A stretch of 64,000 nt of DNA. Source: Kiritimatiellia bacterium. Its GTDB lineage: Bacteria > Verrucomicrobiota > Kiritimatiellia > PWTM01. Position 1 is the first letter of the stretch. Each line of letters opens with the position of its first letter. This document shows positions 7,460 through 14,597 of the stretch, piece after piece. The stretch spans positions 1 to 64,000 of the forward strand of contig JAOACR010000021.1 in assembly GCA_026417735.1 (NCBI GenBank). Reading direction: 5' to 3'. The position numbers were made by a program, and so were the translations under genes. The notes below the pieces were generated by a model, which saw only the letters and a program-made list of their open reading frames with translations, had not been told where the DNA came from and did not search any database.

Positions 7460-8679
7460 AGATTTTGCGATGGGATCTGGTCGGGGGGATCTCCGGCGAC
7501 ATTGCGCTTGCGGCGCTGTTGGATCTGGGCGCGGATCGTCGGCGCGTCGAGGCGGCCGTTCGCGCATGTGGTCTGGAGCAGGTGTCGCTAGATGTGGAAG
7601 CGGTGGCCGAGGCAGGACTGGCGGGGCTGAGGGTGGCGGTCCGGGATCGAACACCGGCGGGTCCGCACGCGCATCGGGCCTGGCGGGAGATCCGCGGCTT
7701 GCTCGATCGCGCGCCGCTGTCCGCGCGGGCCCGCGAGCTGGCGCTGCGGGTGTTTTCGCGGCTCGCCGCGGCGGAGGGTCGTGTGCACCGGGTGACCGCG
7801 GACGAGGTGGAGTTTCATGAGATCGGCGCGGCGGACTCGATCGCGGATGTCGTCGGCGCGTGTGTTGCGCTTGAGCTGCTCGGCGTGGAGGCGGTGGAGA
7901 CGGGGCCGTTTCCGCTGGGGCGGGGAGAGGTTCGATGCGCGCACGGCGTCTATCCGCTCCCGGCGCCGGCCGTGATCGAGCTGTTGAAGGGGTGGCCGGT
8001 GAGGATGGTCGAGGAGGAGCTGGAAACCGTCACACCCACCGGGGCGGCGCTGCTCACCGAATGGGCGGAGTCGCTGCCGGCGCGTCGCGGCGAGCGTGTG
8101 ATTCGCGCGGCGGGGCTGGGGTGGGGGTGGCATCGCTTGCGGGGGCGGCCGAATGTGGCGCGCGCAGTGCTGTACGAAATGGTGGGAGACGACGCCGGGT
8201 CGCCGGACGAGTGCCTCGTGCTCGAGACGCAGATGGACGATGTGACCGGCGAGTGGATTGGCGTGCTGGTGGAGCGGCTGCTGTCGGCGGGCGCGCTGGA
8301 TGTGTACACCACGGCGGTGCAGATGAAGAAGCAGAGGCCCGGCACGCTGCTGACGGTGCTTTGCGAGCCCGCGCGCCGGGACGCGATGCTGGAGATGATC
8401 TTCCGGCACAGCCCGACGCTGGGCGTTCGGGAGTACCGGGCGGATCGCGCGGTGCTGGAGCGGCGGCATGTCACCGTGAATACGCGTTGGGGGCCGGTGC
8501 GGGTAAAGCTCGGCGTCTGGAAGGGCGAGGTCGTGACGCGGGCGCCCGAGATGGAGGACTGCATTGCGCGGGGGGATGAGCACCACGTGCCGCCCCGTTG
8601 CGTGTATCTGGAGGCGTTGCGATGCACGCCGATTGCGGCCGATTCGGGGGGACCCAACGAACCTGTGCCGCTGCCATGA
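7456..8679 (+). CDS. larC: LarC, nickel insertion enzyme for the nickel-pincer cofactor
   Basis: 407 residues from ATG 7456, overlapping larB by four bases. The start reads LRWDLVGGISGDIALAALLD, then EVEFHEIGAADSIADVVG and PLGRGEVRCAHGVYPLPAPA; the C-terminal half has ETQMDDVTGEWIGVL and KKQRPGTLLTVLC. These are the LarC blocks. LarC is a CTP-dependent cyclometallase that inserts Ni into the pincer precursor. In lactobacilli larC is read through a programmed frameshift (LarC1/LarC2); here both parts are in one uninterrupted frame. The stop overlaps the ATG of the next gene (ATGA at 8676-8679), tying cofactor synthesis to a secreted beta-helix protein. Confidence 0.93.
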   Translation: MKILRWDLVGGISGDIALAALLDLGADRRRVEAAVRACGLEQVSLDVEAVAEAGLAGLRVAVRDRTPAGPHAHRAWREIRGLLDRAPLSARARELALRVFSRLAAAEGRVHRVTADEVEFHEIGAADSIADVVGACVALELLGVEAVETGPFPLGRGEVRCAHGVYPLPAPAVIELLKGWPVRMVEEELETVTPTGAALLTEWAESLPARRGERVIRAAGLGWGWHRLRGRPNVARAVLYEMVGDDAGSPDECLVLETQMDDVTGEWIGVLVERLLSAGALDVYTTAVQMKKQRPGTLLTVLCEPARRDAMLEMIFRHSPTLGVREYRADRAVLERRHVTVNTRWGPVRVKLGVWKGEVVTRAPEMEDCIARGDEHHVPPRCVYLEALRCTPIAADSGGPNEPVPLP

Positions 8680-10772
8680 CGGGAGCGGACTTGCAGTTGG
8701 CCCGGTTCCGCCGCGGCGCGCTCGTGGCGCTGGCGATCGCGGCGTCGGCGCCGGCGGCCGGTGTCCGGGTTCTGGATGCGGCGGTTTGGAATCCCACGAA
8801 CACGACTGCGGTTCTGCAGGAGGCGCTCACTGGCGCCTGGTCGCGGGTGATCATCCGCGCTGCGCCCGGACCGTGGTGTACCGAACCGCTCGTTGTGGGC
8901 GGCAATCGTGAGATCGTTCTCGAAGCCGGCGCGGTGGTGGAGGCGCTTCGCGGCGGTTTTCACGGCTTGGGCGATTCGCTGATCACCGTGCGAGCAGTGA
9001 CGAATGTGACGATTCGTGGGAGCGGCGTCCTCCGTATGTGGCCGGAGGACTACACGGGACCGCACTATCGGCCCTCTGAGTGGCGACACGCAGTGAACCT
9101 GCGGGGTGCGGTGGACGTTCAGATTGAGGGACTGCGCATCGAGCGCAGCGGCGGTGATGGCATTTACGTCGGCGCCGGCCCGAGCCGTGAGCCGTGTCGG
9201 AGAGTGGTGGTGCGCGACGTCGTTTGCGAACGGAACCATCGGCAGGGGATCAGCGTGATCACGGTGGACGACCTGCTGCTCGAACGCGTAGAACTGCGTG
9301 GCACCTGCGGCACCGCCCCAAAAGCGGGGCTCGATGTCGAGCCGAATCATCCGTGGGAACAGGTCACCGGCTGCCGGATCGTCGACTGCGTGGCGGCGGA
9401 GAATCTCGGCGGCGGCTTCGTGTTCTATCTGGCGCAGTTGGGCGCGACGTCCACGCCGGTGTCGATCCGACTGGAGCGGTGCCGCGCAGACCGCAACGGG
9501 CGGCCTGCGCTGGTGTGGACGGGTGCGCGCGAGCAAGGGCCGACGCGGGGCGAGCTGGTGGTCGTGGACTGCAAATTTCGGTCCGACTCGTTCTCGCCGG
9601 TGGAGTTTCGCAATGTGGATGCGGGGGCTGTCAGGATCGAGTTGGAGCGCGTGCACATCGAGAGCGCGGTGGTGGGGCGGCCACCGCTGACGTTGGTGGC
9701 CGAACACGGCTTTGCGGGTTGTCTGGGTGGGGTGTCGGCGCGCGAGGTGACACTGCGTGTGCCCGACGTCCGCACGATGCCGGTCGCAGTGATCTATGAG
9801 CCACCCCTGCGGCCGCTCGGCGAGCTCGGCGGCGCGGTGATGGTGGAGGAGCCCGACGGCAGGCGGCGCGGGGAACCCCTCTCCGTGGAGCGGCTCCGCG
9901 CGTGGCAACCGGAGCTCGGTTTGGCCGACCTGCCGCGCGTGAACGTATCACCGTCTGAAGTGCCTCCGCGGGGCGAGCCGCGCGCCGGTCGGTGGCCCCT
10001 GCGACATTCTGCCGTCGTGCTGGTTTGGCCGGACCGTGGCGGTGATGCGGAGTTGGAGCTGGAGGTGGGGCGTGTCGGTGAATGTGAACAGGTAGAGGTG
10101 CGCGTGTTCGACCGGCGGGATGCGGTGGTGATCCTCACCAACGTTGCTCGTGGGACCGTTACGCGATGGCGGCTCGGCCCAGCGGAATTGGCTCCGTGGC
10201 GGGTGCAGATCAGGGGTGAGACGGCCGCCTTCGTGGTGGCGAATCCGCGCGGCCACATCCGTTTTTGGGCAGAGGGCAGGGTTCATTTGTTCGGGTGGAC
10301 GGGCGAGTTTGAGATTCAAGTGCCGGCAGGACCCGCCCGGTGGGCGGTGTTGGTTCGAGGCAGTGGGACGGAAGGTGTGCGGGCCGAGCTAGCCGATCCG
10401 GAAGGGCAGGTGATCGCGTCGGAGGATAACGTCGTCAAACCGACCGTGCTGTGGGGACGGCCGGTTCAGGCGGGGCGGGCGCGGCTTCGTTTGTTGCGCC
10501 CCTCGAGCGTTCGGCTGGAGGACTACTCCATCGAACTTTACGGGTGCATGCCGTGGATCGATCCGGTGCCGCTGGAGGTGCGGGCGAGCAACGGACCCCG
10601 CTCGCCGCTCAGCCCGGGTCGAGTCCAACTTTTGGATCTCGGGGGCGCTGAGCCGTCCAACGATTGGATCGGCCGACGGCTGTCGTTTGAGGACGAGGCG
10701 GAGGGAATCAGCGCCAGACCGGCTGCCGACTCACCGCGCGAAGTCAGGCCGCTCCCGCTCGAGGGCGCATGA
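8676..10772 (+). CDS. Secreted right-handed parallel beta-helix protein (probable polysaccharide-active)
   Basis: 698 residues from ATG 8676, with an N-terminal hydrophobic signal (residues about 15-30). Residues about 45-390 are a right-handed beta-helix: repeated rungs such as VTNVTIRGSGVLRM, VDVQIEGLRIERSGGDGIYV, RRVVVRDVVCERNHRQGISV and DLLLERVELRG. The SGGDGIYVG and NHRQGIS turns carry the acidic and basic residues often found in pectate-lyase-3 or glycosidase helices. Residues from about 450 on look like beta-sandwich domains. It probably binds or cleaves polysaccharide outside the cytoplasm. It is translationally coupled to larC, an unexpected partner. The substrate cannot be told from sequence. 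It ends convergent with the PEP-CTERM gene. Confidence 0.8.
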   Translation: MTGADLQLARFRRGALVALAIAASAPAAGVRVLDAAVWNPTNTTAVLQEALTGAWSRVIIRAAPGPWCTEPLVVGGNREIVLEAGAVVEALRGGFHGLGDSLITVRAVTNVTIRGSGVLRMWPEDYTGPHYRPSEWRHAVNLRGAVDVQIEGLRIERSGGDGIYVGAGPSREPCRRVVVRDVVCERNHRQGISVITVDDLLLERVELRGTCGTAPKAGLDVEPNHPWEQVTGCRIVDCVAAENLGGGFVFYLAQLGATSTPVSIRLERCRADRNGRPALVWTGAREQGPTRGELVVVDCKFRSDSFSPVEFRNVDAGAVRIELERVHIESAVVGRPPLTLVAEHGFAGCLGGVSAREVTLRVPDVRTMPVAVIYEPPLRPLGELGGAVMVEEPDGRRRGEPLSVERLRAWQPELGLADLPRVNVSPSEVPPRGEPRAGRWPLRHSAVVLVWPDRGGDAELELEVGRVGECEQVEVRVFDRRDAVVILTNVARGTVTRWRLGPAELAPWRVQIRGETAAFVVANPRGHIRFWAEGRVHLFGWTGEFEIQVPAGPARWAVLVRGSGTEGVRAELADPEGQVIASEDNVVKPTVLWGRPVQAGRARLRLLRPSSVRLEDYSIELYGCMPWIDPVPLEVRASNGPRSPLSPGRVQLLDLGGAEPSNDWIGRRLSFEDEAEGISARPAADSPREVRPLPLEGA

Positions 10773-10823
10773 GGCGCCTTGCGGCGCTGCGCGGGGGGCA
10801 CCGCTCGGCGGAGCCTTCGGGGA

Positions 10824-11678
10824 TTACGCGGGCGGAGCGGGCGGCTGCGGACCGCCGGGCCCAGAGGTCACCGCCTCTTCGCGCAGGCGGCGGCGGAGCA
10901 GCCACATTGCCGCGGTTGCGAGCAAGAGACTCCCGACGGCCGGTTCCGGCACCGCGACAAAGCTGAAATCATCGATGGCAAGCCCGTGGTCATTGCCGGC
11001 GTCGTTCAACTCACGAAATCGGATCCAGAGCTCCTGCCCCGGTGTCCAGCTCAGGCCGGTGACCGTGAAGCCGACACCGGTGACGCGGTTCGAGGCGAGG
11101 TTTCCATTGAGCCACGAGGCGGCGTTGAAGTTCACCGGCGAGGGCGTCGACGTGCCGCTATTCCAGGAGCCGCTCAACCAGTTCGGCGGCTGGATCGCCC
11201 ATTCGGCAACCAGCGGTTGCACGTTCACATTTGCGTCGCGCCACTGCTCGACCGTGTACTCGACCTGGAACTGGCTCAGCGTGAGGCCGGTGTTGTTCTG
11301 GATTCGCACGCCCCAGTAGCCGGCGACGCTTCCCGAGGAGGGGGAACCGAAGTAGGTACCACCCGACCCGATGCCACCCAGAGCCCGCTCCGGGTCGTCG
11401 ATCAGGCCGAAGCTATAGAAGCGGCCCGTTGTCGTGTCGCCGCGGTGGATGCCGATGTCCGCCGGCGTGTTCGTCAGTGAATTGACGAGGTACCATCCGG
11501 GAAGGGTGACGCCATCGGTCCACGGGGTGGTGGTGTTGTTGGGCGTGTAAGGGAGCGAATTGAAGTTTTCACTGTAGATCAGACCTGGCGCCGTGTAAGA
11601 GATCTGCGCGCGGGCCGAAACGGCCAGCCACAGCCCGGCCGTCCACGCCAGTAGGAAAACGGTTCGGAACGTCCTCAT
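10824..11678 (-). CDS. PEP-CTERM sorting-domain secreted protein
   Basis: 284 residues. A signal peptide ends near VSARA (residue 24). The middle is beta-rich, Asn/Thr/Ser/Gly-rich and begins with a YSENFNSLPYTP segment, typical of PEP-CTERM cargo. The C-terminus has the sorting signal: VPEP (about residue 242), a hydrophobic stretch AVGSLLLATAAMWLL and the basic cluster RRRLR. Such signals are cleaved by an exosortase and lead to cell-surface or extracellular-matrix display. Unusually, about 18 further residues rich in Gly, Pro and Ala follow the basic cluster, where most family members end. No exosortase gene is in the window. GAGGTG precedes the ATG. Confidence 0.88.
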   Translation of the reverse strand: MRTFRTVFLLAWTAGLWLAVSARAQISYTAPGLIYSENFNSLPYTPNNTTTPWTDGVTLPGWYLVNSLTNTPADIGIHRGDTTTGRFYSFGLIDDPERALGGIGSGGTYFGSPSSGSVAGYWGVRIQNNTGLTLSQFQVEYTVEQWRDANVNVQPLVAEWAIQPPNWLSGSWNSGTSTPSPVNFNAASWLNGNLASNRVTGVGFTVTGLSWTPGQELWIRFRELNDAGNDHGLAIDDFSFVAVPEPAVGSLLLATAAMWLLRRRLREEAVTSGPGGPQPPAPPA

Positions 11679-11920
11679 GGTCGCACCTCGATTTCTAGCG
11701 TAGTGACACGCGGAAGAATCTACCCTTGCTTCGGAGGCGGTACCGCACAGCGCCGGTTAGTTTTCCATGATGGAGCCGGGGCGGGGCGGCGAACCGCGAT
11801 CGCGGAACGCCGAGCACCACCGGCCGCAAATCTGCGAGTTTCCCCCTGCTGACTGCGCACACGGGGTGGTCGGCGGGCGAAGCCGTGCTGCCGCATCGGG
11901 TGCGAGCGGTGGGGCGGGTG
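11679..11920 (-). other. Spacer with a possible gene remnant
   Basis: Between the PEP-CTERM gene and the TIM-barrel gene. On the minus strand a frame ending at TAG 11695-11697 reads AVRYRLRSKGRFFRVSLR at its end, resembling the FYRV-type C-termini of secreted Verrucomicrobia proteins, but it has no start or signal peptide of its own. It may be the tail of a lost gene. Nothing else is seen. Confidence 0.2.
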
Positions 11921-12751
11921 TCACGCGAACAGCTTGCGGACGAACTCTCCGTTGCGGCGGGCGTCGGCGACGCCATCCTTCGAAGGGCTGGAGGTTTCCA
12001 GCACCACCCAACCCGAGAACCCGATGTCCTTGACCGCCGCGGTCACCTCCTGGAAGTAGGCGGCATCCTCGTCGAGATATTTCGGGCCGTTCTTGTAGTG
12101 CAGTTGTGAGATGCGGGCGCCGAGCCGACGGATTTCGGCTGGGACGCCATAGCTCTTGGTGTTGAAAACGTCGTAGTAGATGCGGACCGCGGGGTGGCCG
12201 ACCGCGTCGAGCAGCCGCTCGTTCTGTTCCGCGGTCAGTGTGTTTTCGACCGCGAGGATCACGCCGGCGTCGGCGGCGCGCGGAGCGGCCTTTTTCAGCC
12301 GTTCGACCACGACGCGGAAGTCGTCCTCCTTCAGCCGGTTGTTTTCCAAGAGACTGCCTTTGCCGAAGAACGCGACCAGGATGTTTTTCGCGCCGAGCGC
12401 GGCCGCGCCGGCGATGGTTTGCTCCAGCCAGGCGGGTGCTCGCGGGTCGCTGGCCAGCGGGTGAGAGTTCAGCAGGCCCATCATGATCGAGCAGATGGGC
12501 AACCCTGTTTCGGCCATCTCGGCCTTGTACGCCTCGATCTTTTCCGGCCGCGCGATTTCCAGTGTGTCGGCCGCGTTGCCGGCGCGAACTTCGACGCCGT
12601 CCAAACCGGCCTCCTTGGCGGCTTTCAATCCGAGTGTACAGGTGCCCACACGGATGCGCGGCGTTGCGGCGGCGACCAGGCGCGGGGAGAGTGTGGCCAA
12701 CGCGGACGCGGCGGCTGAACGGGCAAGGAACGATCGGCGCGACAGGTTCAT
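11921..12751 (-). CDS. Tat-exported sugar phosphate isomerase/epimerase-like TIM-barrel protein
   Basis: 276 residues from ATG 12751, with AAGGAG nine bases upstream. The N-terminus MNLSRRSFLARSAAAS is a twin-arginine (Tat) signal. The rest is an AP-endonuclease-2/xylose-isomerase-like TIM barrel: GLDGVEVRAG, ICSIMMGLLNSHPLAS, LGAKNILVAFFGKG, VILAVENTLTA (metal-binding Glu), IYYDVFNTKSYG (Asp) and a final GWVVLETSS (Glu). The pattern matches periplasmic epimerase/isomerase relatives acting on sugars such as 3-keto-glucosides. It is divergent from a Tat-exported Gfo/Idh/MocA oxidoreductase, a frequent pairing in which the oxidoreductase makes a keto-sugar and the barrel protein processes it. 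The substrate is not known. Confidence 0.82.
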   Translation of the reverse strand: MNLSRRSFLARSAAASALATLSPRLVAAATPRIRVGTCTLGLKAAKEAGLDGVEVRAGNAADTLEIARPEKIEAYKAEMAETGLPICSIMMGLLNSHPLASDPRAPAWLEQTIAGAAALGAKNILVAFFGKGSLLENNRLKEDDFRVVVERLKKAAPRAADAGVILAVENTLTAEQNERLLDAVGHPAVRIYYDVFNTKSYGVPAEIRRLGARISQLHYKNGPKYLDEDAAYFQEVTAAVKDIGFSGWVVLETSSPSKDGVADARRNGEFVRKLFA

Positions 12752-12780
12752 CGGGCATGCTCCTTGTGGTTGACTCTCGC

Positions 12781-12809
12781 AGCATAGGCGGATGGACTGA
12801 CGCATGCAA
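12781..12809 (-). promoter_or_regulatory. Sigma-70 promoter for the TIM-barrel gene
   Basis: On the minus strand TTGCAT (12809-12804), 17 bases, then TATGCT (12786-12781). The predicted start near 12774 leaves a 23-base leader holding the AAGGAG site. Confidence 0.6.
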
Positions 12810-12882
12810 TCTCGCCGGTGACCACCGCCGGGCCGCATTTCGACCTCGCGCGTGCGTGGGCGTGATGGTACGGGCGCGGGGT

Positions 12883-12912
12883 TTGTCTCCGCTCAGGGTG
12901 ATACGGCATAGT
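12883..12912 (+). promoter_or_regulatory. Possible sigma-70 promoter for the Gfo/Idh/MocA gene
   Basis: TTGTCT (12883-12888), 18 bases, CATAGT (12907-12912). The predicted start near 12919 gives a leader of about 40 bases with AAGGAG before ATG 12960. Confidence 0.4.
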
Positions 12913-12959
12913 GGCGGCGTGCGGCCCCACGGGAAACGCACGAGCAAGGAGCGAACACA

Positions 12960-14222
12960 ATGACACGGGTCACACGCAGGAATTTTTTGGTGCGCACCGG
13001 GACGATCGCCTCAGCGGTGGCGGTGGCACGAGGGGTTTCGGCGGCCGTGCGCGCGCGTTCGGTCGGCGCCAACGAGCGGCTGCGGATCGGGCTGATTGGG
13101 TGTGGAAGCCGGGGGGTGGACGCCCACATGGGGACGGTGCGCAAGTTCGCGAAGGAGATGAACGTGGAGTTCTCAGCGGTCAGCGATCCCTGGCGGCTTG
13201 CGCGGGAACGGGCGGCTGCCTGTGCGAAGGAATGGTTCGGGCGCGAGCCGAAGATGTACGTTTCCTATCGGGACCTGATCGCGGACGATGAGGTGGATGC
13301 GGTGATGATTGCCTCGCCCGACCACGTGCACACGACGCATCTGGAGGCGGCGGCGATGGCGGGGCGGCACGTGTATGTGGAGAAGCCGCTCGCGACGGAA
13401 TTCGACCGGCTGGTGCGCGCGGTGGACGCGGTGAAAGCGGCGGGGATTGTCTGTCAGGTCGGCACGCAGATTCGGAGCTTGCCGACGATGGTCGGGTGTC
13501 GCGCGCTGGTGCAGGCGGGGACGTTCGGCAAAATCACTCGGATCGAGGAGGTGCGCAATGCGGAGCGCCCCTATTGGTACCACTATCTGAAGGAGGCAAA
13601 AGCGGAGGATGTGGACTGGGCGGAGTTCCTTGCGGACCGTCCGCACCGGCCGTTTCGCGCCGACGTCTTTACGGGATGGTACGGCTACTATGAGTTTTCA
13701 CAGGGGCCGGTCCCGGGGCTGGGCAGCCACTACATTGACCTGGTGCATTTCATGACGGGGGCGACCGCGCCGGAGAGCTGTGTCTGTTTGGGCGGGACGT
13801 TCTACTGGCGGGACGAGCACGAGTTCACCGCGCCGGACCAGTGCCAGGCGCTGTGGATCTACCCCGAGGGGTTTTTCGTCAGCTATGTGACAAACTTTGG
13901 CAACGGCGCGGGGAACTTGAAGCGGCTGTACGGCGAGTATGGCACGCTGAAGTTTGACAACTGGTCCGCGCCAACCTACAGCGCCGAGGGCGGACCCAAG
14001 CGAGCAGAGGGGAAGATCCGGGGCGAAAACCCCGTGCCGCCGGTCGAACACCCCGACCACTTCCTCAACTGGTTGCAGTGCATTCGGAACGGGGGTACGC
14101 CCAATGCACCGATCGAGGCGGGCTATGCGCATGCGGTCGCCGTGCTCATGGCGATGAAGTCATACGAGACCGGCCGGAAGGTCCTTTACGACGCCGCCAC
14201 TCGGACGCTGCGCACGGCATGA
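12960..14222 (+). CDS. Tat-exported Gfo/Idh/MocA family oxidoreductase
   Basis: 420 residues. The N-terminus MTRVTRRNFLVRTGTIAS is a Tat signal, so the enzyme should act in the periplasm with a pre-bound nucleotide. The Rossmann domain begins LRIGLIGCGSRG (residue about 42); MIASPDHVHTTH and HVYVEKPLAT carry the conserved EKP lysine used in catalysis. The C-terminal domain has GLGSHYIDLVHFMTG with the His pair typical of this family. These enzymes oxidise or reduce sugars or cyclitols with NAD(P). It lies divergent from a TIM-barrel protein with its own Tat signal, about 210 bases away, with a promoter for each. Together they likely process a sugar outside the cytoplasm. The exact substrate is unknown. 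Confidence 0.9.
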   Translation: MTRVTRRNFLVRTGTIASAVAVARGVSAAVRARSVGANERLRIGLIGCGSRGVDAHMGTVRKFAKEMNVEFSAVSDPWRLARERAAACAKEWFGREPKMYVSYRDLIADDEVDAVMIASPDHVHTTHLEAAAMAGRHVYVEKPLATEFDRLVRAVDAVKAAGIVCQVGTQIRSLPTMVGCRALVQAGTFGKITRIEEVRNAERPYWYHYLKEAKAEDVDWAEFLADRPHRPFRADVFTGWYGYYEFSQGPVPGLGSHYIDLVHFMTGATAPESCVCLGGTFYWRDEHEFTAPDQCQALWIYPEGFFVSYVTNFGNGAGNLKRLYGEYGTLKFDNWSAPTYSAEGGPKRAEGKIRGENPVPPVEHPDHFLNWLQCIRNGGTPNAPIEAGYAHAVAVLMAMKSYETGRKVLYDAATRTLRTA

Positions 14223-14372
14223 CGCAAACGGTTGATGATCCGTGTGATGGTTTGACCCGTCCAGGGCGCGCTTCCGGCTTTGCACGGAGAGGTCACGGAA
14301 AGAGAACGCGGGGCGAATCAGTTCCTAACACGGGATGCGTACTGTTTCGGCAGACGGCCGGAGACCAGAGCG

Positions 14373-14597
14373 ATGAAATCGAGGCCAAGGCCGGCGGGCG
14401 CAATCTTCGTGGACGACGGCTATCCCGAGGCCGAGGATTACGTGAACAACTACATCGCGTACGACTCGACGGACCCGGAGGACTATCGCCGCGCGGTCGC
14501 ACTGGCCCGTTGCCGGCTGTGTGAACTTCGCGGTCGCTGTGATTCAGAGCCGGGCGCCTGTCCGAGGTCCGAGGGTCGCTCTCCTTTGAGCCGGTAA
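14373..14597 (+). CDS. Small acidic four-cysteine protein (hypothetical)
   Basis: 74 residues from ATG 14373 if real. The text AIFVDDGYPEAEDYVNNY and STDPEDYRRAVALA is acidic and natural-looking, and is followed by CRLCELRGRC and a further Cys, a possible small metal-binding cluster. The 3' third overlaps, on the opposite strand, the non-conserved tail of ppk (14483-14597). No ribosome binding site is obvious. The codon usage and residue mix favour a real gene over an antisense shadow, but I recognise no family. It would be convergent with ppk. Confidence 0.45.
   Translation: MKSRPRPAGAIFVDDGYPEAEDYVNNYIAYDSTDPEDYRRAVALARCRLCELRGRCDSEPGACPRSEGRSPLSR

Noticed and set aside
7456-8679. Programmed frameshift in larC
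   Set aside because: Known from lactobacilli, but here larC is one open frame.
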